A stretch of 64,000 nt of DNA from Bacteroidota bacterium (GCA_028875875.1 JAGWUV010000001.1:167172-231171); one strand, 5' to 3'. Numbered from the stretch's first letter, positions 34,184 to 44,191 are shown. The notes: a model not told the origin generated them from the letters alone. A program made the numbers and translations.

Positions 34184-35221
34184 CTAACAAATCCTGGGTA
34201 ATTGTTCGCCGGGGAGGTAGTTTACTATACGCTTACCTCCGATCCTGCTTTTCATGATCACTTTTCCTGCATGCTCTTGTGTTACTTCGCCGATGATCGC
34301 GGCATTGGTTCCATTCCTATCTTTTTTCAATACGTTCAGAAAATCTTCTGCAATCTCTTTTTTTACGATCGCAAGGAATATCCCTTCATTGGCAACGTAC
34401 AAAGGATCGAGACCTAACATTTCACAAGCACCTTCTACCTGTTCATGAATAGGCAATAATTTTTGATCGAGATAAAATCCTAATTGGCATAGTTCTGCTA
34501 CTTCATTCAGTACAGAGGCAACGCCGCCACGGGTGGGATCACGGAGAAATTTGATATCAATGCCAAACCTATCTATCAATGATAAAACGGTATGATTAAG
34601 ATTATTGGTATCACTTACAATATTCGTTTCAAATTCGAGTCCCTTGCGGATGCTCATTATGGCAATACCATGCGTGGCAATGTTTCCACTGATCACGATC
34701 ACATCACCTGCTTCAATATTTTGATGATGAATATTCGCTTTGGGATGAAGGGTGCCTATACCAGAAGTGTTGATGAATATTTTATCTCCTTTTCCTTTCT
34801 CTACCACTTTGGTATCACCGGTAACAATAGTAATACCTGCTTTTTCAGCAGCGTTTTTAATACTTACCAATACTTCCCAGAATTCGTTCATAGATAAGCC
34901 TTCCTCCAAAATAAAACTGAGCGATAAATATTTTGCAGCTGCACCACACATAGCTAAATCATTCACCGTTCCGTTGATGGCTACATCACCAATGTTACCA
35001 CCGGGGAAAAAGATAGGAGAGATCACGTAGCTGTCTGTACTGAAAGCCGTTTTACCGTTGAGTAGCAGATATGCGCCATCATGTTGCTGGTTTAGTATTT
35101 CATTTTTAAAAAGATCAAATACACCAGATTGCAGTAAACGATGCGTTAACAAGCCACCACTGCCATGGCCAAGCGTAATCACATCAAAATCAAATTGAGG
35201 CATGGGGCATTGTAATGGCAT
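34184..35221 (-). CDS. hypE: Hydrogenase maturation protein HypE
   Basis: Takes the carbamoyl group from HypF onto its C-terminal Cys and dehydrates it to a thiocyanate, the cyanide source for the Fe of the [NiFe] site. The 345-residue product has DVITLGHGSGG near the N-terminus, FSTDSYVISP, GDVAINGTVNDLAMCG, the ATP-binding ITIVTGDTKVVEKGK and DPTRGGVA motifs of the PurM fold, and ends in the diagnostic PRIC whose Cys is the acceptor. Start 35221 is chosen; 35203 is possible. It is the last gene of the hypABFCDE operon. Confidence 0.95.
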   Translation of the reverse strand: MPLQCPMPQFDFDVITLGHGSGGLLTHRLLQSGVFDLFKNEILNQQHDGAYLLLNGKTAFSTDSYVISPIFFPGGNIGDVAINGTVNDLAMCGAAAKYLSLSFILEEGLSMNEFWEVLVSIKNAAEKAGITIVTGDTKVVEKGKGDKIFINTSGIGTLHPKANIHHQNIEAGDVIVISGNIATHGIAIMSIRKGLEFETNIVSDTNNLNHTVLSLIDRFGIDIKFLRDPTRGGVASVLNEVAELCQLGFYLDQKLLPIHEQVEGACEMLGLDPLYVANEGIFLAIVKKEIAEDFLNVLKKDRNGTNAAIIGEVTQEHAGKVIMKSRIGGKRIVNYLPGEQLPRIC

Positions 35222-35238
35222 GGTTATAAATTTTTTAG

Positions 35239-36336
35239 TTATATGGATAAGGTTGCATTGGCATAATGATAATAAGCGGCACAAGCTCCTTCACTGCTTA
35301 CCATGGGGGCACCTAAAGGATGTTCAGGTGTACACTTGGTTCCGAAGTTGGGGCATTGCATGGGCTTCTTCAATCCTTTCATTATATCGCCGCTGATACA
35401 TTCTTTATTTTCTTCTGCCGAAGGAAGATCAATATTGAATCTTATCCTTGCATTGAAATTTTTATAACGTTCATTCACTTCATAACCACTCTGTGGAATA
35501 TTACCAATGCCACGCCATATGCGATCACTTACTGTAAATACTTCGCTGATGGTGTTTTGTGCCAAACGGTTTCCTTCTCGTTGTACGCTTCTTGCATATT
35601 GGTTTTCTACCTTGTATTCATTGCTCTCCAATTGTTGTACGGCCATTAGAATACCTTGCAATAAATCAACAGGCTCGAAACCTGTTACCACGATAGGGCA
35701 ACGGTATTTTTCTGCAACAGGAAAATATTCTTCAATACCCATGATGGTACAAACATGGCCTGCCGCTAAGAAGGCATCAATTTTATTTTCTTCATCACCT
35801 AAAATGGCTTCCATAGCAGGCGGTACCAATACATGCGATGCAAGTATGCTGTAATTGTTTATACCCTGGCGATCTGCATGTACAATACTTAATGCATTGG
35901 CAGGTGCTGTTGTTTCAAAACCCACGGCGAAAAATACCACCTGCTTATCCGGGTTTTCTTTGGCCAGCTGAACAGCTTCGAGCGGGGAATATAAAATACG
36001 TATATCAGCACCTTCCGCTTTAGCCTGCAATAAACTTTTACTGCTGCCGGGTACACGTAACATATCACCAAAGGAACAAAGTATGGTACCGGGTTGTTCT
36101 GCTAAGTAGATCGCTTCATCTATTACACTTACACTGGTAACACATACCGGGCAACCGGGCCCATGCACCATTGTAATGTGTGAGGGAAGCATATCGAGAA
36201 GGCCATTCTTTACCAGGCTATGTGTTTGCCCTCCGCAGATCTCCATTAACGTCCATGGTTTTGTGGTGATGCGATGGAGTTCTTTAATGAATGTTTCCAC
36301 CAGTTCGGGATCGCGGTATTCGGATAAGTATTTCAT
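35239..36336 (-). CDS. hypD: Hydrogenase maturation protein HypD
   Basis: A 365-residue iron-sulfur scaffold that with HypC assembles Fe(CN)2CO. Seen are the N-terminal [11 protein letters not shown] with the first functional Cys, HGPGCPVCV (about 79-87), the VGFETTAP motif and a C-terminal cluster of cysteines ([33 protein letters not shown]) for the [4Fe-4S] cluster. It is 17 bp upstream of hypE in the same transcript. Confidence 0.95.
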   Translation of the reverse strand: MKYLSEYRDPELVETFIKELHRITTKPWTLMEICGGQTHSLVKNGLLDMLPSHITMVHGPGCPVCVTSVSVIDEAIYLAEQPGTILCSFGDMLRVPGSSKSLLQAKAEGADIRILYSPLEAVQLAKENPDKQVVFFAVGFETTAPANALSIVHADRQGINNYSILASHVLVPPAMEAILGDEENKIDAFLAAGHVCTIMGIEEYFPVAEKYRCPIVVTGFEPVDLLQGILMAVQQLESNEYKVENQYARSVQREGNRLAQNTISEVFTVSDRIWRGIGNIPQSGYEVNERYKNFNARIRFNIDLPSAEENKECISGDIMKGLKKPMQCPNFGTKCTPEHPLGAPMVSSEGACAAYYHYANATLSI

Positions 36337-36426
36337 GAGTAATAATAGAATGAGTGAATGATAGAATATTTAAGTAGATGGAACACTTTGTTAGAGCAGG
36401 ATATTGTAGCTAAAATTTTTGATAGT

Positions 36427-36684
36427 TCATTCATTTCTGCTTTCGAGTTCTTCTACTTCTCCCATGTCTTTCAAATAGCTGAATACTTTTTTTGCTTCGG
36501 CCTCATCTACTTTACTAATGGCCACACCTACATGCACCATTACATAATCACCTACTACGGCATCGGGTACCATACAGAGGTTTACTTCCTTCATAATACC
36601 ACTGAACGTTACTTTGCCTGTTCTGAACGTATCATCTAACTGGGCTGTGATATCAACTATTTTTCCGGGGATGGCTAAGCACAT
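36427..36684 (-). CDS. hypC: Hydrogenase maturation chaperone HypC
   Basis: An 85-residue protein starting MCLAIPGKIVDI, the invariant HypC N-terminus in which Cys2 binds the Fe(CN)2CO precursor. The VGDYVMVHVGVAISKVDEAEA segment is the conserved OB-fold strand. It carries the iron centre from HypD to the large subunit. It is separated from hypD by a 90-bp gap and from hypF by 10 bp. Confidence 0.95.
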   Translation of the reverse strand: MCLAIPGKIVDITAQLDDTFRTGKVTFSGIMKEVNLCMVPDAVVGDYVMVHVGVAISKVDEAEAKKVFSYLKDMGEVEELESRNE

Positions 36685-36694
36685 AGCATACTAT

Positions 36695-39025
36695 TTATAA
36701 TATTGATGAAATGATTTTTTGTGATGTAACAGCGGTTTCCTGTGGGGCTGCCTGTTGTTCGATATGATAGTAAGCAATTTGCCCGAAGCCAATGCATTCG
36801 TCATTCGGACTTAATTGCTGGTGAAAATATAAATGTCTCTTTTTAGAGAGTTGTTCTATCACTAAATCGGTGAGTAATGCATTTTGAAAAACACCACCGC
36901 TGAATGCTAAGTGATCGATAAAAAAATGATTACTGAGTTGGGTAATTGCTTTCGCTAATGAATAGAATATCTTCCATGCGATCAGTGAAACATCCTCCTT
37001 CTGTTGCCAGTCTTCCATTAACTCGTGTAAAAAAACTGTCCAGTCGAGTTCACCATCCACTAAAGGCAAAGCATACGCATCATACGGTTTGTAAGAACAG
37101 TTTCTTGCCAACGCTTCCAGTTGCATGGCAGCTTCTCCTTCATAACTATTAAATATACGGATACCCAGGAGGCAGGCCAGCCCATCTAAAAACCTTCCCA
37201 TAGAAGAAGTGTATATGGTATTGTTTTGCTGTAATAGTTTTTGATAGTATTCCCATTCTGTAGCTGAAAAATATTTTTGTAAATGTTGTTGTTTCGAAGG
37301 AAAATGCTGTAATAAACTCAACGCAGATAAGCGTGGTTCCTTACTCATCTTATCACCTATTAACTGTGGAAAATATTTCAGGTGTGCTACCCGCTTTATC
37401 TGGTGATGCTGGTATACGAATACCTCACTTCCCCAAATATTGTTGTCTTCTCCATAACCCGTTCCATCCCATACAAAGCCCAATACCGGTTGTTGTGTTT
37501 GCAGTAAATTATTTTCAGCCAATACTGCTGCAAAATGGGCTTTGTGATGTTGTACTACCATAGGTTTTTGCAGATGTAACTTTTCGGCTAATGCAGTTCC
37601 TGCCAGTGTAACCGCATAAGCAGGGTGTGCATCAACAATTATTTTTTGCGGCTGTATTTGTAATAGTGCAAAAAGATGATCTGCTGTGAGTGTATAGCTT
37701 TCCTGCGATTCTACTGTTCCCTGGTCGCCCAGGAACTGACTAACATATAATTGATCATGATGCTGTATTGCAAACGCACTTTTCAGTTCTCCACCTGTTG
37801 CCCATATTGTTTCTTTTGTTATTGGGAAGGGATGGGGGTAATAATTGGGAGATAGTCCACGGCTTCTTCTAAGTATAATTTTTTGTCCGCGTTCCGTAAA
37901 CTGCAGCACACTATCATCCTGCGGCATCACAATGGTACGGTCGTAAGTAATTACTTCATCTGCTATATCGAATAAATTTTCCAAAGCCTGTTCATCGGTG
38001 TATAAAATGGGAGAGCCACTGATATTAGCACTGGTAGCAATTAAAGGTTTACCAAAGCGGTGAGATAACAAATAGAGTAAAGGTGCATAAGGTAGTACAA
38101 CGCCGATCTTATCAAGACCAGGAGCAATGACTCTTATTGCAATATTATTTTCAGGATGCGATTTCTTTTTGCATAAAACGATGGGAGCGGCTTTACTTTT
38201 TAATGCTTCTATTTCAGAGGGCCTTAACTGTACATCTGCTGAGGCCATTGTGATATCGGCATACAATACAGCGAAAGGTTTGGCAGGCCTGTGTTTTCGT
38301 TCTCTCAGTTGCAGGATGGTATTTTCGCTGGTAGCATCGCAGAGTAGTAAATAACCTCCAATTCCTTTCATCGCAATGATCTTACCATTGCAGAGTGATT
38401 GTACAACTCCTGGAATGATCTTTTCCTGTTCTATCTTCGTTTCTTGAGTAGATGAAATATATACATGAAGATGAATGGCGCAGTTGGGACAGGAGTTGGT
38501 TTGGCTGTAATGCCTTCTGTTGTAAATGTTGTGATATTCTTCAGTACAGGTATTGCACATGGCTAATGATGCCATGGTTGTATTGATACGGTCGTATGGT
38601 AACGACTGTATAATTGAATATCTGGGCCCGCAATTTAAGCAGGTTGTAAAGGCATAGCCATGCCTTCGGTTGGCGTTGTCATTAATTTCATTCAGGCAGT
38701 CGGGGCAAACAGCAATATCAGGGGTTAACAAAAGGTCAGTGCCATGTTTTGCAGTACTATCAGCAATGGTAAATGCTGCATATTTTTTTAAACTTACTTC
38801 TTTTATTACATGAGAAGTGATCAAGGCATTGGCCGGCGGATGTGCTGTAATTTGATGATAGAATAAATACGCTGTACTTTCATCAGTTGTAATTTCCACA
38901 TGAACTCCATCCGTAGTATTGTTTACCCATCCTGTTAAATGCATGGCTTCAGCAATGCGGCAAACATATGGCCGAAAGCCCACGCCCTGTACCAAACCTT
39001 TGATATGGATGTGATAGGTATGCAT
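36695..39025 (-). CDS. hypF: Carbamoyltransferase HypF
   Basis: Makes carbamoyl-adenylate from carbamoyl phosphate and ATP and transfers it to HypE. Domains in order: acylphosphatase (VQGVGFRPYVCRIAEAM, about 12-28), two zinc fingers with CPDC (about 107-110), CLNC, CNTC and CPNC, a YrdC-like domain (about 200-390) and a Kae1-like C-terminal domain with the metal motif HHKAHFAAVLAEN (about 490-502). The length of 776 residues is normal for the family. It starts 34 bp downstream of hypB. Confidence 0.95.
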   Translation of the reverse strand: MHTYHIHIKGLVQGVGFRPYVCRIAEAMHLTGWVNNTTDGVHVEITTDESTAYLFYHQITAHPPANALITSHVIKEVSLKKYAAFTIADSTAKHGTDLLLTPDIAVCPDCLNEINDNANRRHGYAFTTCLNCGPRYSIIQSLPYDRINTTMASLAMCNTCTEEYHNIYNRRHYSQTNSCPNCAIHLHVYISSTQETKIEQEKIIPGVVQSLCNGKIIAMKGIGGYLLLCDATSENTILQLRERKHRPAKPFAVLYADITMASADVQLRPSEIEALKSKAAPIVLCKKKSHPENNIAIRVIAPGLDKIGVVLPYAPLLYLLSHRFGKPLIATSANISGSPILYTDEQALENLFDIADEVITYDRTIVMPQDDSVLQFTERGQKIILRRSRGLSPNYYPHPFPITKETIWATGGELKSAFAIQHHDQLYVSQFLGDQGTVESQESYTLTADHLFALLQIQPQKIIVDAHPAYAVTLAGTALAEKLHLQKPMVVQHHKAHFAAVLAENNLLQTQQPVLGFVWDGTGYGEDNNIWGSEVFVYQHHQIKRVAHLKYFPQLIGDKMSKEPRLSALSLLQHFPSKQQHLQKYFSATEWEYYQKLLQQNNTIYTSSMGRFLDGLACLLGIRIFNSYEGEAAMQLEALARNCSYKPYDAYALPLVDGELDWTVFLHELMEDWQQKEDVSLIAWKIFYSLAKAITQLSNHFFIDHLAFSGGVFQNALLTDLVIEQLSKKRHLYFHQQLSPNDECIGFGQIAYYHIEQQAAPQETAVTSQKIISSIL

Positions 39026-39059
39026 GTTTGGATGGATGATGATGTGTTTCGCCTTCCAT

Positions 39060-39821
39060 TTAAGCTGTTTCAGGAACCAGTACCTTACTCTTTAACCAGT
39101 GATACCATTGCTGCAAGCCTTCACCCGATGTACAACTCAGTTCTATGATATCTAAGGAAGGATTTACTTTTTTTGCGTTCTCTTTCACCTTTTCTATATT
39201 GAACGGAACATAAGGCAGGAGATCTGTTTTATTGATGATGCAAAGCGTAGAGGAGTAAAACATATCCGGGTACTTTAGCGGCTTATCATCACCTTCGGTA
39301 ACACTGATAATGACCACCCGTTCTTTTTCTCCGAGATCGAACATGGCAGGGCATACGAGATTACCCACATTCTCAATGAATAAAACCGTATTATCTTTTA
39401 GTTTCATACCCTGTAAGGCATGGATAATCATATGTGCATCTAAATGGCAACCTTTTCCGGTATTGATCTGTGTTACTTTTGTTCCTGTAGCATGAATGCG
39501 GTCGGCATCATTGGTGGTTTGCTGGTCACCTTCTATTACTGCAAACTCCAGATGTTCTTTTAAGTCTGTTAAGGTTTTTTCCAGCAATGATGTTTTCCCT
39601 GATCCCGGAGAGCTTACCAGGTTCAGTGCCAAAATATTCTTGGCTTCAAAATATCCCCTGTTTCTTTCGGCCAGTAAATTATTTTGGTACAGTACATCTT
39701 TCTCAACATCGATCACTGTTTTGGGATGATGATTGTCATGCTCATGTAAATGTTCATGTTCATGATGTTCGTGGTGAATACTAATGCTACTGCCTGAATC
39801 GCAGCCACAGGTTGCACACAT
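39060..39821 (-). CDS. hypB: Nickel-inserting GTPase HypB, His-rich
   Basis: A 253-residue GTPase that helps insert nickel into the large subunit. The N-terminus has CATCGC (high-affinity nickel motif) and a His-rich stretch of about 17 residues with many HxxH spacings, which stores nickel. The P-loop is SSPGSGKTSL (about 71-80), followed by GDQQT, CHLDA and the zinc-nickel switch LVCPAMFDLGE, and NKTDL. It lies between hypA (24 bp) and hypF. Confidence 0.96.
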   Translation of the reverse strand: MCATCGCDSGSSISIHHEHHEHEHLHEHDNHHPKTVIDVEKDVLYQNNLLAERNRGYFEAKNILALNLVSSPGSGKTSLLEKTLTDLKEHLEFAVIEGDQQTTNDADRIHATGTKVTQINTGKGCHLDAHMIIHALQGMKLKDNTVLFIENVGNLVCPAMFDLGEKERVVIISVTEGDDKPLKYPDMFYSSTLCIINKTDLLPYVPFNIEKVKENAKKVNPSLDIIELSCTSGEGLQQWYHWLKSKVLVPETA

Positions 39822-39845
39822 AAAAAATATTTTAAGGAATGATGA

Positions 39846-40187
39846 TTAAGTAACGGTGAGTGATTTTACGCGGAGTTCTTTACCTTGTTTGATGTTCAGG
39901 AAATGGCCTTTGCAAACAGGACAGGCATCGTAATAATGGTCAATTGGAAATTCCGTCCGGCAATCCATACATTCTGCTTTTGCAGATATGTTATTTACTT
40001 TCATCGCGGCATGTTCCAGTACGGTTCTTTTTACACCCTGCTTCCATGCAAATTCCAGTGCATCCATTTCCACTCCGCTCAATGAGCCGATATCCAATTC
40101 TATTTCTTCCACTGCCATGGCCTGTGCTTCTTCCACTTCATGCCTGGCAATGTCAATTATACTCATTACAATAGATAATTCATGCAT
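39846..40187 (-). CDS. hypA: Hydrogenase nickel incorporation protein HypA
   Basis: A 113-residue protein starting MHELSIV, where His2 binds Ni(II), with the zinc site CMDC (C73/C76 region) and CPVC near residue 90. It delivers nickel together with HypB. It is separated from the small membrane gene upstream by 6 bp. Confidence 0.95.
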   Translation of the reverse strand: MHELSIVMSIIDIARHEVEEAQAMAVEEIELDIGSLSGVEMDALEFAWKQGVKRTVLEHAAMKVNNISAKAECMDCRTEFPIDHYYDACPVCKGHFLNIKQGKELRVKSLTVT

Positions 40188-40193
40188 AAACGG

Positions 40194-40397
40194 CTATGCT
40201 TTTTTCTTCCGTGAATAACGTATATAAGCCAATGCTGCTGCCAGGGTACCAAATGTTACTACCGCATGCATGGGTTCAACGAAATAATGAATGATGGAAT
40301 AGCCATCTGTTTCACCATGGCCGGGATGGGCACTGGATAAGAACGGAGTTGTTATCAGTAATAACATGGGTGCAAAGGCGTAAGCAATCTTTTTCAT
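40194..40397 (-). CDS. Small His-rich membrane protein at the head of the hyp operon
   Basis: A 67-residue protein: signal-like N-terminus (about 1-23), then AHPGHGETDGYSIIHYF with three His residues, and one membrane helix AVVTFGTLAAALAYIRY ending in a basic RKKKA. No family recognised; the periplasmic HPGHG segment may bind nickel or another metal. It is the promoter-proximal gene of the hyp operon, 6 bp before hypA. ATG at 40397 is used; 40418 is possible. Confidence 0.65.
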   Translation of the reverse strand: MKKIAYAFAPMLLLITTPFLSSAHPGHGETDGYSIIHYFVEPMHAVVTFGTLAAALAYIRYSRKKKA

Positions 40398-40472
40398 ATA
40401 AAATGAGTTTTTAAGCAAACCAATATTAAAAAGAAGGCAACGTTGCTTTTATGAGATATGTCATGTATGAGG

Positions 40473-40499
40473 GTGATAAATATCATGTTTTTATGATAT
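40473..40499. promoter_or_regulatory. FNR-like box and overlapping inverted repeat in the hya/hyp divergent region
   Basis: GTGATAAATATCAT (40473-40486) contains the FNR core TGAT-N4-ATCA; ATATCAT (40480-40486) and ATGATAT (40493-40499) form a second perfect inverted repeat. The pair sits between the hyaA start (40554) and the small hyp-operon gene (40397), and a FNR-like protein is encoded at 28363. Confidence 0.6.
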
Positions 40500-40553
40500 T
40501 ACAAAAAATAAATTAGTGCTCGCTTTTAGCGTTTAACCTTTAAAACAGCCGGC

Positions 40554-41681
40554 ATGACTAACGATGCTTTACCAAAGCAACCTACTTATTATGAAGAGGT
40601 TGAAAGAAAAGGGTATTCCCGCCGCGATTTCATGAAGTTTGTAAGTTTAATGACAGCCTTCATCGGGTTGGAAAATACTGCTATCGGGCAGGTGGCCAAG
40701 GCCCTTGAAACAAAACCCAGGCTTCCTGTGATCTGGTTACACTTCCAGGAATGTACCTGTTGCAGTGAAAGTTTCATTCGTTCTTCACACCCTATTGTAG
40801 CAGATATTCTGCTCGATAAGATATCCCTCGATTATACAGAGACCCTGATGGCCGCCTCCGGTACACAGGCAGAAGCTGCATTGAAAAACACGATGACCAA
40901 ATACAAAGGCCAATATATCCTTTGTGTAGAAGGAAGCGTACCTACTGCAGCAGATGGGGTGTATTGCATGATCGGTGGTAAAACTTCTATGCAAATACTG
41001 GAAGAAGCGGCTGAAGGTGCAGCAGCTATAATTGCATGGGGCAGTTGTGCCAGCAATGGTTGTGTACAGGCTGCCAAACCCAATCCTACTTCAGCCACAC
41101 CCATTCATAAACTGGTAAAAGGTAAACCTATCATTAAAGTGCCCGGATGCCCACCGATTGGTGAAGTAATGGCCGGTGTGATCGTTCACTATTTAACTTT
41201 TGGAAGGATTCCTGAACTAGACAGACTTGGCAGGCCCAAAGCCTTCTATAGTAAACGTGTTCACGATTCCTGTTATCGTCGTCCCTTCTATGATGCAGGA
41301 TTATTTGTTGAAACCTTTGATGATGAGAATGCCAAGAAAGGCTATTGCCTGTATAAGGTGGGTTGTAAAGGCCCATCTACTTATAACGCCTGTGGTGTTA
41401 TGAAGTGGAATAACGGAACCAGCTATCCCATTCAGTCGGGCCACCCCTGTATCGGTTGCAGTGAGGAAAACTACTGGGATAACGGAAGGCTTTATGAAAG
41501 GGCCTCCCATTTCGCAGGTTTTGGAATTGAAGCCAATGCAGATACATTGGGTAAAGTTGCATTAGGAGTAACCGCTGCCGCGTTGGCCGGCCATGCGATT
41601 GCTACCAATATCGGTAAATCTAAATTGATTCATGAGCACCAGGCCGAAGGCAGGGAGAGCGAGCATGAATTGGAACAATAA
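40554..41681 (+). CDS. hyaA: [NiFe]-hydrogenase small subunit, oxygen-tolerant type
   Basis: A 375-residue Tat-exported small subunit of the periplasm-facing uptake hydrogenase: Tat signal SRRDFMKF (22-29), iron-sulfur core and a C-terminal membrane anchor (about 333-352). All six cysteines of the [4Fe-3S] proximal cluster are present: C67, C69 and C70 in ECTCC, C165 and C170 in GSCASNGC, and C199 in PGCPP. With C67 set to E. coli Cys17 they fall at 17, 19, 20, 115, 120 and 149; standard enzymes have Gly at 19 and 120. This marks an O2-tolerant group 1 enzyme. hyaB follows after 25 bp. Confidence 0.95.
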   Translation: MTNDALPKQPTYYEEVERKGYSRRDFMKFVSLMTAFIGLENTAIGQVAKALETKPRLPVIWLHFQECTCCSESFIRSSHPIVADILLDKISLDYTETLMAASGTQAEAALKNTMTKYKGQYILCVEGSVPTAADGVYCMIGGKTSMQILEEAAEGAAAIIAWGSCASNGCVQAAKPNPTSATPIHKLVKGKPIIKVPGCPPIGEVMAGVIVHYLTFGRIPELDRLGRPKAFYSKRVHDSCYRRPFYDAGLFVETFDDENAKKGYCLYKVGCKGPSTYNACGVMKWNNGTSYPIQSGHPCIGCSEENYWDNGRLYERASHFAGFGIEANADTLGKVALGVTAAALAGHAIATNIGKSKLIHEHQAEGRESEHELEQ

Positions 41682-41706
41682 CCTTCTCAATTTATAATAC
41701 AGTTAT

Positions 41707-43431
41707 ATGAGTAAACGAATTGTTGTTGACCCGATCACAAGGATTGAAGGTCACTTACGCGTTGAAGCAGATATAGAAAATGGTAAAATAAAAGATGCCT
41801 ACAGCAGCGGTACAATGGTTCGGCTGCTGGAAGAAATATTAAGAGGCAGAGACCCAAAAGATGCATGGGCATTTGTAGGTCGTGTATGCGGTGTATGTAC
41901 TTCCATTCACTCACTTACTTCCGTACGTTGTGTGGAAGATGCATTGGATATAGTGATACCGCCTAATGCAGAACTGGTGCGTAACATAATGTTTTGTGCC
42001 CAATACATTCATGATCACGTGGTGCATTTCTATCACCTCCATGCTATGGACTGGGTAGATGTAGTGAATGCTTTAAAAGCCGATCCTAAGAAAACATCAG
42101 AGCTGGCACAAAGTATTTCCAAATGGCCTAAGAGTTCACCCGGTTATTTCAGTGACCTGCAAACAAGGATCAAAAAGTTTGTAGATAGTGGGCAGTTGGG
42201 CATTTTCGCCAACGGCTATTGGGGGCATCCGGCTTATAAACTTCCGGCAGAAGTAAATCTTATCGGTCTTGCCCACTACCTCGAAGCACTGGAATGGCAG
42301 AAAGAAATTGTAAAAGTGCATGCTATTTTCGGTGGTAAGAACCCGCATCCCAACTATCTCGTAGGTGGTATGGCCTGTGCGATCGGTGTAGATGATGTGA
42401 GCGGTATTAACGCCGAACGCCTGGCTTATGTAGGCCAGTTATTGAAGGATGGTAAAGATTTTGTAGAGCAGGTATATATTCCCGATCTGATGGCGGTGGC
42501 TTCCTTCTATAAAGATTGGGGCAGCATTGGTGGAGGCCTGGGTAATTATCTTGTGTATGGGGATCTGCCAACCAATGGTTACAGGGATCTGTCCGGCTAT
42601 AAATTTCCTGCGGGTGCAATTCTCAATAAAGATATCAGCAAAGTATACGATGTGGATCTGAAAAAAGAAGATGAAGTGCAGGAATTCATTACGCACTCCT
42701 GGTATGAATACAAAGAAGGTGATGATAAAGGCCTGCATCCCTGGAAAGGTGAAAGCAAAATTAAATATACCGGTCCCAAACCTCCCTTCGAACATTTGAA
42801 TACAAATGAAAAATACAGCTACCTGAAAACACCCCGTTGGAAAGGGCATGCGATGGAGGTAGGTCCTTTAGCAAGGGTATTGGTAGGTTATGCAAGAGGA
42901 AGAGAGGATTTTAAAGCAGTGGTAGATAAAGCACTGAAAGATCTGAATGTGCCTGTAACGGCCCTGTTCTCTACTTTAGGAAGAACAGCCGCCAGAGGTT
43001 TGGAAAGTGTGTTAACGGCACAGTGGGGACTTGATTTTTACGATCAGTTATTAGCGAATATTAAGAATGGCGATACTAGAATGGCAGAGATGAGTAAGTT
43101 CGACTCCTCTACCTGGCCCAAGTCTGCGCTGGGCGTTGGCCATACAGAAGCACCCCGCGGTGCGCTGGCTCACTGGATCAATATACAGGATGAGAAGATC
43201 GCCAATTATCAATTGGTAGTACCTACTACATGGAATGCTTCTCCAAGGGACAACAAAGGACAAATGTCTGCCTATGAAGCAGCACTGATTGATACACCTG
43301 TGGCTGATGAAAAACAGCCGCTGGAAATTTTAAGAACCATTCACAGCTTCGACCCTTGTATGGCTTGCAGTGTGCATTTGTATGATGAGGATGGTACCAC
43401 CATCAGTCGTATCAGTGTTCTGGGTGATTAA
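41707..43431 (+). CDS. hyaB: [NiFe]-hydrogenase large subunit
   Basis: A 574-residue catalytic subunit holding the Ni-Fe(CN)2CO centre. The N-terminal ligand pair is RVCGVC (C61, C64) and the C-terminal pair DPCMAC (C551, C554), with His557 ending the mature chain. The last 17 residues (LYDEDGTTISRISVLGD) form the extension removed by the maturation protease HyaD after nickel insertion. It should be exported with HyaA through Tat. Length and motifs fit group 1 uptake hydrogenases. Confidence 0.96.
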   Translation: MSKRIVVDPITRIEGHLRVEADIENGKIKDAYSSGTMVRLLEEILRGRDPKDAWAFVGRVCGVCTSIHSLTSVRCVEDALDIVIPPNAELVRNIMFCAQYIHDHVVHFYHLHAMDWVDVVNALKADPKKTSELAQSISKWPKSSPGYFSDLQTRIKKFVDSGQLGIFANGYWGHPAYKLPAEVNLIGLAHYLEALEWQKEIVKVHAIFGGKNPHPNYLVGGMACAIGVDDVSGINAERLAYVGQLLKDGKDFVEQVYIPDLMAVASFYKDWGSIGGGLGNYLVYGDLPTNGYRDLSGYKFPAGAILNKDISKVYDVDLKKEDEVQEFITHSWYEYKEGDDKGLHPWKGESKIKYTGPKPPFEHLNTNEKYSYLKTPRWKGHAMEVGPLARVLVGYARGREDFKAVVDKALKDLNVPVTALFSTLGRTAARGLESVLTAQWGLDFYDQLLANIKNGDTRMAEMSKFDSSTWPKSALGVGHTEAPRGALAHWINIQDEKIANYQLVVPTTWNASPRDNKGQMSAYEAALIDTPVADEKQPLEILRTIHSFDPCMACSVHLYDEDGTTISRISVLGD

Positions 43432-43448
43432 TTTTTAAATCAACAAGT

Positions 43449-44186
43449 ATGGCAAACAAATATTTGCATATTCACAGGTTACGGAGGGTGTATGTGTGGG
43501 AACTACCCGTTCGTTTCTACCATTGGCTTAATGCATTAGTGATAGTGGTGCTTATTGTAACGGGGTTTTATATTGCCAACCCCCTTGCATTGCTTAGTAA
43601 GCAGGAAGCTTCTACACAGTATACCATGGGATGGTTTCGGTACCTGCATTTTGCAGCAGCCTATTTATTCTTCTTCAATTTTTTATTCAGGTTATACTGG
43701 GGTTTTGTAGGAAATAAATATGCCAACTGGAAGCAGTTCATCCCCACATCCCAACGCTTCTTTAAAGAGATGTGGACTGTTTTTAAAATCGATATTCTCA
43801 TGTTGAAGAAAAATGGACAGCCGCAGGATCATTTAAGTGTTGGCCACAATGCTATGGCAGGCTTTATTTATTTTCTCACTTTTATTGCTTTTCTCGTACA
43901 ATGCTTAACCGGCTTTGGTTTGTATTCTTCCATGGCTAGTTGGTGGTTCCCTAAATTGTTTGCATGGGTGCCGGCTTTGTTGGGAGGTGATATTCTTACA
44001 AGGCAGCTGCATCACTGGGCAATGTGGTTCTTTATTCTGTTTGCTGTGATACATGTATACCTCGTTTTTTATCATGATTATGTGGAAGGCCGCGGTGAGA
44101 TCAGCAGTATGGGAGGAGGATGGAAATTTATTGAAGAGGAAGTGTTTGAACAGCACAAACATCATACCCCCAACCCAGAAAAATAA
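43449..44186 (+). CDS. hyaC: Hydrogenase b-type cytochrome subunit
   Basis: A 245-residue membrane di-haem cytochrome with four helices, the first in WELPVRFYHWLNALVIVVLIVTG-type context (about 17-40; FYHW His). Further His residues in helices around 67, 168 and 201 (HHWAMWFFILFAVIHVYLVFYH) would ligate haem. It passes electrons from HyaA to the quinone pool. It begins 17 bp after hyaB. Confidence 0.93.
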   Translation: MANKYLHIHRLRRVYVWELPVRFYHWLNALVIVVLIVTGFYIANPLALLSKQEASTQYTMGWFRYLHFAAAYLFFFNFLFRLYWGFVGNKYANWKQFIPTSQRFFKEMWTVFKIDILMLKKNGQPQDHLSVGHNAMAGFIYFLTFIAFLVQCLTGFGLYSSMASWWFPKLFAWVPALLGGDILTRQLHHWAMWFFILFAVIHVYLVFYHDYVEGRGEISSMGGGWKFIEEEVFEQHKHHTPNPEK

Positions 44187-44191
44187 TAGCA

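Noticed and set aside
33984..34190. 68-residue frame over the dispersed repeat
   Set aside because: It is made of repeat B sequence and a low-complexity reading of the inverted arms, not a gene.
34184..35221. Reading hypE as selD (selenophosphate synthase) to match mnmH
   Set aside because: The PRIC C-terminus and hyp gene neighbours make it HypE; SelD is not in the window.
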